A stretch of DNA of 10,125 nucleotides from an uncultured Caulobacteraceae bacterium (GCA_903884915.1 CAISGS010000030.1:1-10125); one strand, 5' to 3'. Numbered from the stretch's first letter, positions 1 to 7,731 are shown. Numbers and translations are program-made. Notes: generated from the letters alone by a model not told the origin.

Positions 1-23
1 GCAGCAATAATCGGCCACGCCCC

Positions 24-51
24 TTAAGCCCAGCGCGGTCTGTGCTACATT
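24..51 (+). promoter_or_regulatory. candidate promoter of the uvrD-type helicase gene
   Basis: The octamer GCTACATT at 44-51 matches seven of eight positions of the Caulobacter-type -10 element GCTANAWC. Thirteen bases upstream lies TTAAGCC (24-30), a weak match (about 4 of 7) to the -35 element TTGACGS. Transcription would start near 57, leaving about 50 bases of leader before the TTG start at 109. The rest of 1-108 shows no gene. The call rests on motif matching only and the -35 element is poor. Confidence 0.3.
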
Positions 52-96
52 CGTTCTCATTGCGGCGCAGAATCGGCCGGAATTTAGAGACGCTGC

Positions 97-100
97 AGGA
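97..100 (+). promoter_or_regulatory. Shine-Dalgarno supporting the TTG start of the helicase
   Basis: AGGA lies 8 bases before the TTG at 109, a standard spacing. The next in-frame start, ATG at 169, has no purine-rich stretch at a suitable distance (the preceding bases are mostly pyrimidines). This favours the TTG start. Confidence 0.5.
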
Positions 101-108
101 CCATCACC

Positions 109-2445
109 TTGACCGACACGCCCTACACACCGCGTATCAGTGACCTGGCTCGGGTCGATCGCGCCCCCATGACGGCGGGCGGCGATGGCTATCTGGCCGG
201 ACTCAATCCTGAACAGCGCCGCGCGGTCGAGGTCACGGATGGTCCGGTTCTGGTTCTGGCCGGTGCAGGCACAGGCAAGACGCGGGTTCTCACGACGCGT
301 CTGGCCCATATCCTATCAACCAACCGCGCCCGGCCTTGGGAGATCTTGGCCGTCACCTTTACCAACAAGGCGGCCCGCGAGATGCGTGAGCGGATCACGC
401 ACCTGATCGGTCCGCAGGCCGAGGGTCTGCGCTGGCTCGGCACCTTCCATTCCGTCGCTGCCCAGATCCTGCGCAAACATGCCGAGCTGGTCGGGCTGAA
501 ATCCACCTACACCATCATCGATAATGACGATCAGGAACGGCTGATCAAGCAGGTGCTCGAGGCGGAAAATATCGACGCTAAGCGCTGGCCTGCCAAGCTG
601 ATGAACAGCCTGATCGACCATTGGAAGAACCGGGGCTGGACGCCGGACAAGGTGCCTGCCGGTGAAAGCGCCCAGTTCGGCAATAATCAGGGCCAGCGGG
701 TCTATAGCCTCTATCAGGACCGGCTTCGGGTGCTGAACGCCTGCGATTTTGGCGACCTATTGCTGCACAACCTGACCCTGTTCACCAAACATCCCGATGT
801 GCTGGCCGAATATCACGACCGGTTCCGCTATGTGCTGGTGGACGAATATCAGGACACCAATGTCGCCCAATATCTGTGGCTAAGGCTGCTCGCCCAAGCC
901 CGTCAGAATGTCTGCTGTGTCGGCGATGATGACCAGTCGATCTATGGCTGGCGCGGGGCAGAGGTGGACAATATTCTGCGCTTTGAGCGCGACTTTCCCG
1001 GCGCGACCGTGATCCGGTTGGAGCGCAACTACCGCTCGACCGAGCACATTCTCGCCGCCGCCAGCGGCCTGATCCGCGCCAATAAGGACCGGCTGGGCAA
1101 GACCCTGTGGACCGAGGCCATGGGCGGCGAAAAGGTCAGGGTGCGCGGGGTCTGGGACGGCGAGGCCGAAAGCCGCCTGATCGCCGAAGAGATCGAGGCC
1201 TGGCGACGCAAGGGCCGCAAGCTCAAGGAATGCGCCATTCTGGTGCGGGCCTCGTTCCAGATGCGCGCCTTTGAAGAGCGGTTCGTTCTGCTGTCCCTGC
1301 CCTATACGGTCGTCGGCGGTCCGCGCTTCTTTGAACGGGCCGAGATCCGCGATGCCCACGCCTATTTGCGGCTGGTCCAGTCACCGGACGATGATCTGGC
1401 CTTTGAGCGGATCGTCAATACGCCCAAGCGCGGCATTGGTGACACCTCGGTCTCTAAGCTGCTCCAGATTGCCCGGCTGACCGGTGTCTCGGCCATGACC
1501 GCCGCGCGTCAGATCATCGGCACGGACGAGTTGCCCGCCCGCACCCGCACAGCCCTATCGACCTTCATCCGCGACCTGGACCGCTGGCGAAACGAACAGA
1601 CCGTAGCCGACCATCAGCGGCTCTTGGAAACCATCCTCGAGGAGAGCGGCTATACGGACATGCTGCGCGCCGATAAGGGCCCGCAAAGCCAGACAAGGCT
1701 GGAGAACCTCAAGGAACTCGTCCAGTCGATGAGCGCCTTTGATGATCTTCAGACCTATCTGGAGCACGTGTCTTTGGTCATGGATATTGACCGGGGCGCG
1801 GGCGACGACGCCATCCAGATCATGACTCTGCACGGGGCAAAGGGCCTAGAGTTCCCGCTCGTCTTCCTGCCCGGCTGGGAAGAGGGCGTGTTCCCCTCAC
1901 AGCGTTCCATGGATGACAAGGGCGAGAAGGGTCTCGAAGAGGAGCGGCGGCTGGCCTATGTCGGCATTACTCGTGCCCGCGAGGAGGCCCGCATCTCGTT
2001 TGTGGCAAACCGGCAGGTCTATGGCCGCTGGACCTCGCAACTGCCCAGCCGCTTCGTGGACGAACTGCCCCCCGCGAGCGTCGAGGCCTCCAGCGAGACC
2101 GGCTATTACGGCGGCGGTCCGGGCATGCAGCAACAGACCAGCCGCTGGGATGACACGCCAAGCTTTGGCTCTGGCTATACGTCGCCGGGCTGGAAACGGG
2201 CCCAGGAAAATGCCCGCGCTGCTCCATCCCCGGGTCGGCCACGCAATACGGTCATCGAGGGCGAAGGTCGCCTGGTCGCTGTGTCCGACGGAGCTGCGAC
2301 CAGCAAGTACAACCGCGGCGACCGGGTCTTTCACATCAAGTTCGGCTATGGTCTGGTGCGGGCCGTCGAAGGCAACAAGCTGACCGTCGCCTTCGATAAG
2401 GCGGGCGAGAAAAAGGTTATCGATAGTTTTGTTGAGGCCGGATAG
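109..2445 (+). CDS. uvrD: UvrD/PcrA-type ATP-dependent 3'-5' DNA helicase
   Basis: Superfamily 1A helicase of 778 residues that unwinds DNA 3' to 5' in nucleotide excision and mismatch repair. All hallmark motifs are visible: Walker A AGAGTGKT (51-58), motif Ia TFTNKAAREM (83-92), Walker B/DExx VDEYQDT (244-250), GDDDQSIYGWRGA (272-284), the arginine-containing NYRST (307-311), TLHGAKGLEF (573-582) and VGITRARE (618-625). After a Gly/Ser/Pro-rich linker (about 655-715) comes a small C-terminal domain (about 734-776, with RGDRVFHIKFGYG), matching the Tudor-like domain that binds RNA polymerase in UvrD/PcrA. The length is usual for the family. The start is TTG at 109; ATG at 169 would remove 20 poorly conserved residues and leave the helicase core whole. 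UvrD and PcrA cannot be told apart by eye; Rep is less likely because of the C-terminal domain. Confidence 0.95.
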   Translation: MTDTPYTPRISDLARVDRAPMTAGGDGYLAGLNPEQRRAVEVTDGPVLVLAGAGTGKTRVLTTRLAHILSTNRARPWEILAVTFTNKAAREMRERITHLIGPQAEGLRWLGTFHSVAAQILRKHAELVGLKSTYTIIDNDDQERLIKQVLEAENIDAKRWPAKLMNSLIDHWKNRGWTPDKVPAGESAQFGNNQGQRVYSLYQDRLRVLNACDFGDLLLHNLTLFTKHPDVLAEYHDRFRYVLVDEYQDTNVAQYLWLRLLAQARQNVCCVGDDDQSIYGWRGAEVDNILRFERDFPGATVIRLERNYRSTEHILAAASGLIRANKDRLGKTLWTEAMGGEKVRVRGVWDGEAESRLIAEEIEAWRRKGRKLKECAILVRASFQMRAFEERFVLLSLPYTVVGGPRFFERAEIRDAHAYLRLVQSPDDDLAFERIVNTPKRGIGDTSVSKLLQIARLTGVSAMTAARQIIGTDELPARTRTALSTFIRDLDRWRNEQTVADHQRLLETILEESGYTDMLRADKGPQSQTRLENLKELVQSMSAFDDLQTYLEHVSLVMDIDRGAGDDAIQIMTLHGAKGLEFPLVFLPGWEEGVFPSQRSMDDKGEKGLEEERRLAYVGITRAREEARISFVANRQVYGRWTSQLPSRFVDELPPASVEASSETGYYGGGPGMQQQTSRWDDTPSFGSGYTSPGWKRAQENARAAPSPGRPRNTVIEGEGRLVAVSDGAATSKYNRGDRVFHIKFGYGLVRAVEGNKLTVAFDKAGEKKVIDSFVEAG

Positions 2446-2461
2446 GCCGCTTTTCGGAGCA

Positions 2462-2485
2462 GAAAACACGTGACCTTGTGTTTTT
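2462..2485 (+). terminator. terminator-like inverted repeat after uvrD
   Basis: AAAACAC (2463-2469) and GTGTTTT (2478-2484) are perfect 7-base inverted arms around an 8-base spacer, and G-U pairs can extend the RNA stem at both ends. The 3' arm runs into five T's. It sits 17 bases after the uvrD stop. The stem has only three G-C pairs, so it would be a weak intrinsic terminator. It also overlaps the proposed -35 element of greA, so it could instead be a protein-binding dyad. Confidence 0.4.
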
Positions 2486-2504
2486 GAGACTTTCCGGCTA
2501 TCCT
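2476..2504 (+). promoter_or_regulatory. candidate housekeeping promoter of greA
   Basis: TTGTGTT (2476-2482), 14 bases, then GCTATCCT (2497-2504) fits the Caulobacter-type TTGACGS-N10-14-GCTANAWC layout. It also reads as TTGTGT-17 bp-TATCCT in the general sigma-70 form. Transcription would begin near 2511, giving a leader of about 65 bases to the ATG at 2576. That would exclude the longer reading of greA from 2519 only if the start site lay downstream of 2519, so the greA start is decided by homology instead. Confidence 0.45.
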
Positions 2505-2575
2505 CTACCCCCCGAACGATGAGCCCGCGATCGGAACTCCCCTTCCCCTTGGGCGAACTTGAGCAAAAATCCGTT

Positions 2576-3049
2576 ATGGAAAAAGTGCCTATGACCGGCG
2601 GGGGCTACCAAGCTCTCGACGTGGAACTGAAGCGTTTGAAGACGCAGGAACGACCGAGTGTCATCGCTGCGATTTCAGAAGCGCGCAGCCACGGCGATCT
2701 GTCGGAAAATGCTGAATACCATGCCGCAAAAGAGCGTCAGGGTTTCATCGAAGGTCGCATCGCGGAGATCGAGGATAAGATCGCCCGGGCTCAGGTCATC
2801 GACGTGTCCAAACTGTCCGGCAAGCAGGTCAAGTTCGGCGCGACGGTTAGCCTCGTCGACGAGGATACCGAAGAGGCGACCCGCTATCAGATCGTTGGCG
2901 AACATGAAGCCGACGTGAAGCAGGGCCGCATCTCGATCACCGCTCCCTTGGCGCGCGGCATGATTGGCAAGGAAGTTGGCGACGTGGTCGAGATCATCTC
3001 GCCCGGCGGGGTCAAGTCCTACGAGATCATGAAGGTTGAGTGGATCTAG
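2576..3049 (+). CDS. greA: transcription elongation factor GreA
   Basis: GreA enters the secondary channel of RNA polymerase and stimulates cleavage of the 3' end of the transcript in backtracked complexes. The 157-residue product has the standard length. Residues 1-75 form the N-terminal coiled coil, with the tip motif GDLSENAEY (40-48) carrying the acidic pair D41 and E44 that help hold the catalytic magnesium. Residues 80-157 form the FKBP-like domain, with [17 protein letters not shown] (120-136) and a typical ending. I chose ATG at 2576 because the protein then begins MEKVPMT, as GreA proteins do. The frame is open 19 codons further up to an ATG at 2519, but that extension is unlike the family. 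Shine-Dalgarno is weak (GAG near 2561-2563). The ELM1-family gene follows 36 bases later and may share the transcript. Confidence 0.96.
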   Translation: MEKVPMTGGGYQALDVELKRLKTQERPSVIAAISEARSHGDLSENAEYHAAKERQGFIEGRIAEIEDKIARAQVIDVSKLSGKQVKFGATVSLVDEDTEEATRYQIVGEHEADVKQGRISITAPLARGMIGKEVGDVVEIISPGGVKSYEIMKVEWI

Positions 3050-3066
3050 GGCGGCTTAAAGCCCCC
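3049..3066 (+). terminator. short GC hairpin between greA and the ELM1-family gene
   Basis: GGG, a one-base bulge and GGC can pair with GCCCCC across a TTAAA loop, starting at the last base of the greA stop codon. No T tract follows directly, so it is at best an attenuator or a 3'-end stabilising hairpin rather than a proper intrinsic terminator. Confidence 0.2.
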
Positions 3067-3085
3067 TTGGTTCGCCTCCCTGTTT

Positions 3086-4066
3086 GTGAGCCATACCCCT
3101 CTGATCATTTGGGCCGTGTCTGATGGCCGGGCAGGCATCCAGACCCAAGCGGTGGGTTTGGCTGAGGCCTTGGCGCGTCAATATCGCGCCACTGGCCATA
3201 TAGTCGAGGTCCAGATCAAGACTGTCGCTTGGAAGGGCGTCATCGGTCGGCTTCCGGCCCTGATGAACCTGTTCCCGCGTCGCAGCCTGACGCCCCAGTC
3301 GGACATTCAAGCCCCTTGGCCGGACATCTGGATTGCCGCTGGACGCGCGACCTTGGCACTCTCGATCCGCATGAAACGCTGGTCTGCAGGCAAGACCTAT
3401 GTGGTCCAGATCCAAGACCCGCGCCTGCCGCACCATCTGTTCGATCTGGTCGTGCCGCCCAAGCATGATCGGTTGTCCGGTGACAATGTGCTGTCCATAT
3501 GCGGATCGCCCCATCGGGTGACGCCCGAACGTCTGGCGAGCGAATTAGTACGCTTTAAGGCCATCATCGACCCCCTGCCCGGCCCGCGTGTTGCCGTCCT
3601 GATCGGTGGGAAATCCAAGGCCTTTGACCTGTCGCCAGAACGGGCGGCAGCGATGGCCCACGACATTTTGGAGCCGCTTGAGCAGGTCGGCGGAAGCCTG
3701 CTGATGACCTTCTCGCGCCGGACCCCGGACAAGGCCCGCGCCATCCTGACGGCGCGCCTGCGCCACCTTCCAGGTATCATCTGGGACGGCGAGGGCGACA
3801 ATCCCTATTTCGCCTTCTTGGGCGCTGCCGATTTTGTGTTGGTCACTGAAGACTCGACCAATATGGCGACCGAAGCCGCCTCGACCGGCAAGCCGGTTTT
3901 CATCCTCAAGATGGATGGTCAGAGCCTCAAATTCCGCCTGTTCCACGAGGAACTGGGCCAGATCGGCGCGACAAGGCCCTATCAGGGCCTGCTGCAGAGC
4001 TTTTCCTATGAACCGCTGCAGGAAACCGATCGGGTGGCGGCTGAGATCGTCTCGCGCCGCGAGTAG
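3086..4066 (+). CDS. mitochondrial fission ELM1 family protein (DUF1022-type)
   Basis: A 326-residue soluble protein with no signal peptide or membrane segment. It shows the ELM1/DUF1022 family pattern: DGRAG near the N-terminus (13-17, in AVSDGRAGIQTQAVGLAEA), PDIWIAAGRAT (79-89), VQIQDPRLP then LFDLVVPPKHD (107-128), VLIGGKSKAF (171-180), and TEDSTNMATEAASTGKPVFIL (254-274). The last block resembles the C-terminal nucleotide-sugar-binding half of GT-B glycosyltransferases, so a transferase-like fold is reasonable, but the substrate is unknown. The plant member acts in mitochondrial fission; the bacterial role is not established and the name should not be read as function. The start is GTG at 3086, only a few residues before the conserved block, and no convincing Shine-Dalgarno precedes it. 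That, with the 36-base gap to greA, hints at translational coupling or a shared transcript. Confidence 0.88.
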   Translation: MSHTPLIIWAVSDGRAGIQTQAVGLAEALARQYRATGHIVEVQIKTVAWKGVIGRLPALMNLFPRRSLTPQSDIQAPWPDIWIAAGRATLALSIRMKRWSAGKTYVVQIQDPRLPHHLFDLVVPPKHDRLSGDNVLSICGSPHRVTPERLASELVRFKAIIDPLPGPRVAVLIGGKSKAFDLSPERAAAMAHDILEPLEQVGGSLLMTFSRRTPDKARAILTARLRHLPGIIWDGEGDNPYFAFLGAADFVLVTEDSTNMATEAASTGKPVFILKMDGQSLKFRLFHEELGQIGATRPYQGLLQSFSYEPLQETDRVAAEIVSRRE

Positions 4067-4124
4067 GACGAGACGCCCGCCCCATCGCGCACACAATCGT
4101 GATAGAATTGTGAAAAATCCGCTT

Positions 4125-4151
4125 TTCAGGTCGCCTTCAGAAGCCTATACG
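4125..4151 (+). promoter_or_regulatory. candidate promoter of the nadABC operon
   Basis: TTCAGGT (4125-4131), 12 bases, then CCTATACG (4144-4151) is a partial match to the Caulobacter-type promoter pattern, with TATACG readable as the -10 hexamer. An AT-rich stretch (about 4100-4118) lies upstream. Transcription would start near 4158, just before the first operator-like site. That geometry fits repression, but both elements are imperfect. Confidence 0.3.
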
Positions 4152-4163
4152 TTTTCCACAGGC

Positions 4164-4185
4164 TTTTGCTCACTTGAAGCATAAG
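4164..4185 (+). promoter_or_regulatory. degenerate upstream copy of the nadA operator-like motif
   Basis: This 22-base stretch matches the downstream palindromic site (4233-4254) at 16 of 22 positions without gaps. It keeps TGCTCA on the left and AGCATAAG on the right, but its own dyad is imperfect (TGCT/AGCA arms). The two sites start 69 bases apart, about six to seven helical turns. It lies just after the candidate transcription start. It is inferred to be a weaker binding site for the same regulator. Confidence 0.4.
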
Positions 4186-4234
4186 TCAGGATCGCTGATC
4201 GCCCATGGCGCTCAATGCTTTTTACGCCCCACTA

Positions 4235-4251
4235 ATGCTCATATTGAGCAT
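4235..4251 (+). promoter_or_regulatory. perfect palindrome, probable operator of nadABC
   Basis: ATGCTCA-TAT-TGAGCAT is a perfect inverted repeat with 7-base arms and a 3-base centre. It ends 12 bases before the nadA ATG and abuts the Shine-Dalgarno. Size and symmetry are those of a site for a dimeric winged-helix-type repressor. In other bacteria de novo NAD operons are controlled by NadR, NiaR, NrtR or the alphaproteobacterial NadQ. I cannot recall the NadQ consensus well enough to assign the site, and no regulator gene lies in the window. Confidence 0.6.
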
Positions 4252-4256
4252 AAGGA
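4252..4256 (+). promoter_or_regulatory. Shine-Dalgarno of nadA
   Basis: AAGGA ends 7 bases before ATG 4264 and fixes this as the nadA start, against an open upstream extension of 30 codons to a TTG at 4174 that is unlike any NadA. It directly follows the palindrome, so a protein bound there, or an RNA hairpin formed by it, would also hinder ribosome binding. Confidence 0.7.
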
Positions 4257-4263
4257 TAGGACC

Positions 4264-5349
4264 ATGGCTGACGGATTTGCCGGTTTTGAATTCACCCCCG
4301 AGGTCGAGGCGCAAACGCGCCCGCTGTGGGAAAAGGTCAAGGCACGGGTCACGCCGCTGGAATGGCGGCTGCAGGCCCCGTTGATCGCGGCGATCAATCG
4401 GCTGAAGGCCGAGAAGAATGCTGTGATCTTGGCGCATAACTATATGACGCCCGAGATTTTCCACGGCGTTGGCGACTATGTCGGCGACAGCCTCGGATTG
4501 GCCCGTGAGGCCGCCAAGTGCGATGCCAAGATTATCGTTCAGGCCGGTGTGCACTTCATGGCCGAGACCTCCAAGATCTTGGCACCCGACAAGACCGTGC
4601 TGATCCCGGACCTGTTGGCAGGCTGTTCGCTCGCCTCGTCGATCACGGGCGCTGATGTGCGCCTGATCAAGCAGCGTTATCCGGGCATTCCCGTGGTCAC
4701 CTATGTCAACACCACAGCCGAGGTGAAGGCCGAGACCGACATCTGCTGTACCTCGGCCAATGCCGTGCAGGTCGTGGAGCATGTGGCGCGCGAATGGGGT
4801 GTCGACCGGGTCATCCTAATCCCCGACGAATTCCTCGCCCGCAATGTGGCCCGCCAGACCGACATCAAGATCATCGCTTGGGCGGGTCGCTGCGAAGTCC
4901 ATGAGCGGTTTACGGCGGCAGACATTCTCGAATTGAAAGCCGCCTATCCCGAGGCCCAGATCTTGGCCCATCCGGAATGTCCGGCTGAGGTTCTCGAGGT
5001 CTCGGACTTTGCCGGATCAACGGCGGCCATGTCGGACTTTGTCATGACCCGCAGGCCCAAGCAGGTGGTTTTGATTACCGAGTGCTCAATGGCCGACAAT
5101 GTCGCCTGCGACGCGCCAGAAACCGAGTTTCTGCGCCCTTGCAATCTTTGCCCGCACATGAAGCGCATTAGCCTTGAGAACATATACGAGGCCCTGCTGC
5201 ATGATCGCTATGAGGTCACGGTGGCGACCGACATGGCCGATAGGGCCCGGCTGGCTGTTCAACGGATGATTGATATGCCGCCGCTCGCCGTACCCGCCCG
5301 TTATGACATCATCAAGGCACGTCACCATGTCGATATTGAGTTGATCTGA
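4264..5349 (+). CDS. nadA: quinolinate synthase NadA
   Basis: Condenses iminoaspartate (from NadB) with dihydroxyacetone phosphate to quinolinate in the cytoplasm, using an oxygen-sensitive [4Fe-4S] cluster. The 361-residue product carries the three expected cluster cysteines: C121 in [11 protein letters not shown]210 in [10 protein letters not shown] and C296 in the CNLCPHMK motif (293-300). Other family landmarks are ILAHNYM (55-61), [10 protein letters not shown] (74-83), [20 protein letters not shown] (148-167) and HPECP (236-240). C293 lies three residues before C296 but is not expected to be a ligand. The start is ATG at 4264 with a good Shine-Dalgarno. First gene of a nadABC operon; nadB begins 7 bases after its stop. 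The operator-like palindrome before the start suggests repression when NAD is plentiful. Confidence 0.97.
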   Translation: MADGFAGFEFTPEVEAQTRPLWEKVKARVTPLEWRLQAPLIAAINRLKAEKNAVILAHNYMTPEIFHGVGDYVGDSLGLAREAAKCDAKIIVQAGVHFMAETSKILAPDKTVLIPDLLAGCSLASSITGADVRLIKQRYPGIPVVTYVNTTAEVKAETDICCTSANAVQVVEHVAREWGVDRVILIPDEFLARNVARQTDIKIIAWAGRCEVHERFTAADILELKAAYPEAQILAHPECPAEVLEVSDFAGSTAAMSDFVMTRRPKQVVLITECSMADNVACDAPETEFLRPCNLCPHMKRISLENIYEALLHDRYEVTVATDMADRARLAVQRMIDMPPLAVPARYDIIKARHHVDIELI

Positions 5350-5356
5350 CAGAGAG

Positions 5357-6886
5357 ATGACTAAGTCCTCCTTCCCACTACTCGTGATCGGCGCAGGCCT
5401 TGCGGGGCTGACAGCGGCCTTGGCGGCCGCCCCGCGCCGGGTGGTGGTCCTGTCGACAGGGCCGCTGGGTCAGGACTGTTCATCGGCCTGGGCACAGGGC
5501 GGGATTGCTGCCGCCCTATCGCAAGGCGATGAGCCTGCCTTTCACGCTGCCGATACGGTTGCGGCAGGTGCAGGCCTCGTCGATCCAGAGATGGCCGATA
5601 TTCTCACGCGCGAGGGACCAGACGCGGTCCGGGCACTGGCCAGCCTTGGCGTGCCCTTTGACCGGGATAAAGATCATGGCTTTGCCCAGAGCCTAGAGGC
5701 CGCCCACTCCCGCCCCCGCGTCGCGCGGGTCAAGGGCGATCAGGCGGGGCATGAAATATTACGCAGCGTGATCGCCGCGGTTCGCGCCTGCCCGTCCATC
5801 GAGGTTCTGGAACGGACCGCCGTCCGGGCTCTGGTTCAGGATACCAGTGGGCGTGTGCGCGGGGCCTTGGTTGAGCAAAATGGCCAGATCCAGACGATCC
5901 TTGCCGATGCAGTCATCTTAGCGGCTGGGGGCCTTGGAGGGCTCTATGATGTCACCACCAATCCCCACAGCCTTCGCGGCGAAGCCATGGCGCTGGCAGC
6001 CCTAGCCGGCGCGCTGATCGCCGATCCAGAGTTTGTCCAGTTCCACCCCACCGCCATCGATATTGGCCTAGACCCAGCGCCTCTGGCGACAGAGGCCTTG
6101 CGCGGGGACGGCGCGCGCTTGATTGACGCTGAGGGCCAACCCTTCATGGGCCGTCATCATCCCCTAGCCGACCTCGCGCCGCGCGATGTGGTGGCCCGTG
6201 CGATCCACGAACAGCGCCTCAAGGGCCAAGGGGCCTTCCTTGATGCGCGTCAGGCCATTGGCGATCATTTCCCCGAGATGTTCCCGACCGTCTTTGCCGC
6301 CTGTATGGGCGCGGGGATCGATCCTCGCCTTCAGCCCATCCCTGTCGCGACCGCCGCGCACTATCATATGGGCGGGGTCTGGACCGACGCCGATGGCCGC
6401 ACCAGCCTTGCGGGCCTTTTCGCCGCTGGAGAATGCGCCAGCACTGGCGTTCACGGGGCCAACCGCCTCGCCTCCAACTCCCTGCTGGAAGCCGCCGTCT
6501 TCGGAGCCCGCGCCGGGCGGGCCGCTGCGCTTGAGGCCCCAGCGGACCCGGCTTGTGCGATCCTTCCAACCCAATCCGCCCCGGCCTTGCCGGATGGTGT
6601 GATCAAGGACCTTCGCGGAGCCGTGGGGCTCTATGCCGGGGTTACGCGCGACAGGCAGGGGCTGACCCAGCTCTTGAGCCTGATCGATGGGATGGAGGGG
6701 CGTTACGGCCCCGCCTTGCCCCTGATCGCGGCCCGCCTGGTGGCCAGCTGCGCCCTCATGCGCAAGGAGAGCCGAGGCAGTCACAGCCGTTCTGACTATC
6801 CGCAAACAGATGCGGTTGCCCGCCGAACCCTCACCACCCTGAGCCAACTCTTGGCCAATGCTCCGATAAAGGTTGCCGCCGAATGA
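5357..6886 (+). CDS. nadB: L-aspartate oxidase NadB
   Basis: FAD enzyme that oxidises L-aspartate to iminoaspartate, the unstable substrate of NadA, using oxygen or fumarate as acceptor. The 509-residue protein belongs to the fumarate reductase/succinate dehydrogenase flavoprotein family. The dinucleotide-binding GAGLAG is at 12-17, SSAWAQGGIAAAL at 42-54, and AGECASTGVHGANRLASNSL at 357-376. Residues equivalent to the E. coli active site are all present: E114, H230 in QFHPTA, R276 in PRDVVARA, H335 in AAHYHMGG, and R370. The helical C-terminal region ends with the usual MRKESRGSHSRSDYP (468-482). It is slightly shorter than the E. coli enzyme (540). The ATG at 5357 follows nadA by 7 bases, with only a purine run (AGAGAG) touching the start codon, so translation probably depends on coupling to nadA. 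Confidence 0.97.
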   Translation: MTKSSFPLLVIGAGLAGLTAALAAAPRRVVVLSTGPLGQDCSSAWAQGGIAAALSQGDEPAFHAADTVAAGAGLVDPEMADILTREGPDAVRALASLGVPFDRDKDHGFAQSLEAAHSRPRVARVKGDQAGHEILRSVIAAVRACPSIEVLERTAVRALVQDTSGRVRGALVEQNGQIQTILADAVILAAGGLGGLYDVTTNPHSLRGEAMALAALAGALIADPEFVQFHPTAIDIGLDPAPLATEALRGDGARLIDAEGQPFMGRHHPLADLAPRDVVARAIHEQRLKGQGAFLDARQAIGDHFPEMFPTVFAACMGAGIDPRLQPIPVATAAHYHMGGVWTDADGRTSLAGLFAAGECASTGVHGANRLASNSLLEAAVFGARAGRAAALEAPADPACAILPTQSAPALPDGVIKDLRGAVGLYAGVTRDRQGLTQLLSLIDGMEGRYGPALPLIAARLVASCALMRKESRGSHSRSDYPQTDAVARRTLTTLSQLLANAPIKVAAE

Positions 6887-7731
6887 GCATCACCGCCCTG
6901 CCGGATCTGATCATCGATCCCATCGTCCGCGCCGCCTTGGCCGAAGATCTGGGCCGGGCCGGAGATGTCACGGCGGCGGCCTGCATCCCGGCTGATGCGC
7001 GCCTGTCGGTCGTCTTTCGTCCGCGCAGCGCGGGCCGGATTGCGGGGCTAGACTGCGCGCGCCTAGCCTTCGCCGCCCTCGATCCCACCTTGAGCTTTTC
7101 CGTCGAGATCGGGGACGGTCAGGATGCCGAAGCCGGTCAGATCATCGCCAGAGCCAGCGGCGGTGCGCGCCAGATCCTGTCGGCAGAACGGGTGGCACTG
7201 AACCTTCTGGGACGCCTCAGCGGGGTGGCCAGCTTGACCGCTCGCTATGTTAAAGAGGTAGAGGGCACCGGCGCGCGTATCACCTGCACGCGCAAGACCA
7301 CGCCGGGCCTAAGGGCGCTGGAAAAGTACGCCGTGCGCTGTGGCGGCGCGATCAACCATCGCTTTGGTCTGGATGACGCCATCCTGATCAAGGACAACCA
7401 CGTGGCGGCTTGTGGCGGCGTCGGCAAGGCGCTGGAGCGAGCCAGAGCCTATGCCGGTCATCTGATGAAGATCGAGGTCGAGGTCGACGGTCTGGACCAA
7501 CTGGACGAGGCCCTCGCCTATGCGCCCGACGTGATCATGCTCGATAATTTCAGTTTGGCCGATCTGGCCACCGCCGTGGCCCGCGCCAAGGGCAAGGTCG
7601 TGCTGGAGGCCTCAGGCGGGGTCAACCTCACCACCGTGCGCGCCATTGCCGAGATGGGCGTGGATGTGATCTCGGTCGGTGCCCTGACCCATTCTGCCCC
7701 GGTTCTGGACATAGGCCTCGACGCAGAGTGA
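6883..7731 (+). CDS. nadC: nicotinate-nucleotide diphosphorylase (carboxylating) NadC
   Basis: Quinolinate phosphoribosyltransferase: converts quinolinate and PRPP to nicotinate mononucleotide, CO2 and pyrophosphate, completing the pathway begun by NadB and NadA. The 282-residue protein shows the family blocks: AEDLGRAGDVT (20-30), SAERVALNLLGRLSGVAS (100-117), TRKTTPGLRALEKYAV (136-151, with R137 and K138), GGAINHRFGLDDAILIKDNH (154-173, with H159, R160 and K170), IEVEVDG (197-203, E200), IMLDNFS (218-224, D221) and LEASGGV (241-247). Its ATG overlaps the nadB stop in an ATGA of 4 bases, and AAAGG lies 10 bases upstream, so it is tightly coupled to nadB. No terminator is seen after the stop; the convergent queF gene ends 7 bases further on. 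Confidence 0.97.
   Translation: MSITALPDLIIDPIVRAALAEDLGRAGDVTAAACIPADARLSVVFRPRSAGRIAGLDCARLAFAALDPTLSFSVEIGDGQDAEAGQIIARASGGARQILSAERVALNLLGRLSGVASLTARYVKEVEGTGARITCTRKTTPGLRALEKYAVRCGGAINHRFGLDDAILIKDNHVAACGGVGKALERARAYAGHLMKIEVEVDGLDQLDEALAYAPDVIMLDNFSLADLATAVARAKGKVVLEASGGVNLTTVRAIAEMGVDVISVGALTHSAPVLDIGLDAE

Noticed and set aside
2519..2575. A 19-codon N-terminal extension of greA from ATG 2519
   Set aside because: GreA proteins begin at MEKVPMT and are about 157 residues long. The extension is Pro/Glu/Leu sequence not seen in the family.
4174..4263. A 30-codon extension of nadA
   Set aside because: It spans both operator-like sites and has no NadA similarity; ATG 4264 has a good Shine-Dalgarno.
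6164..6847. A 227-codon open frame on the minus strand inside nadB
   Set aside because: It lies wholly opposite nadB, has no recognisable domain, and is of the kind expected by chance opposite GC-rich coding sequence. The same applies to the 880-1359, 1897-2469, 3545-4096 and 4222-4782 minus-strand frames.
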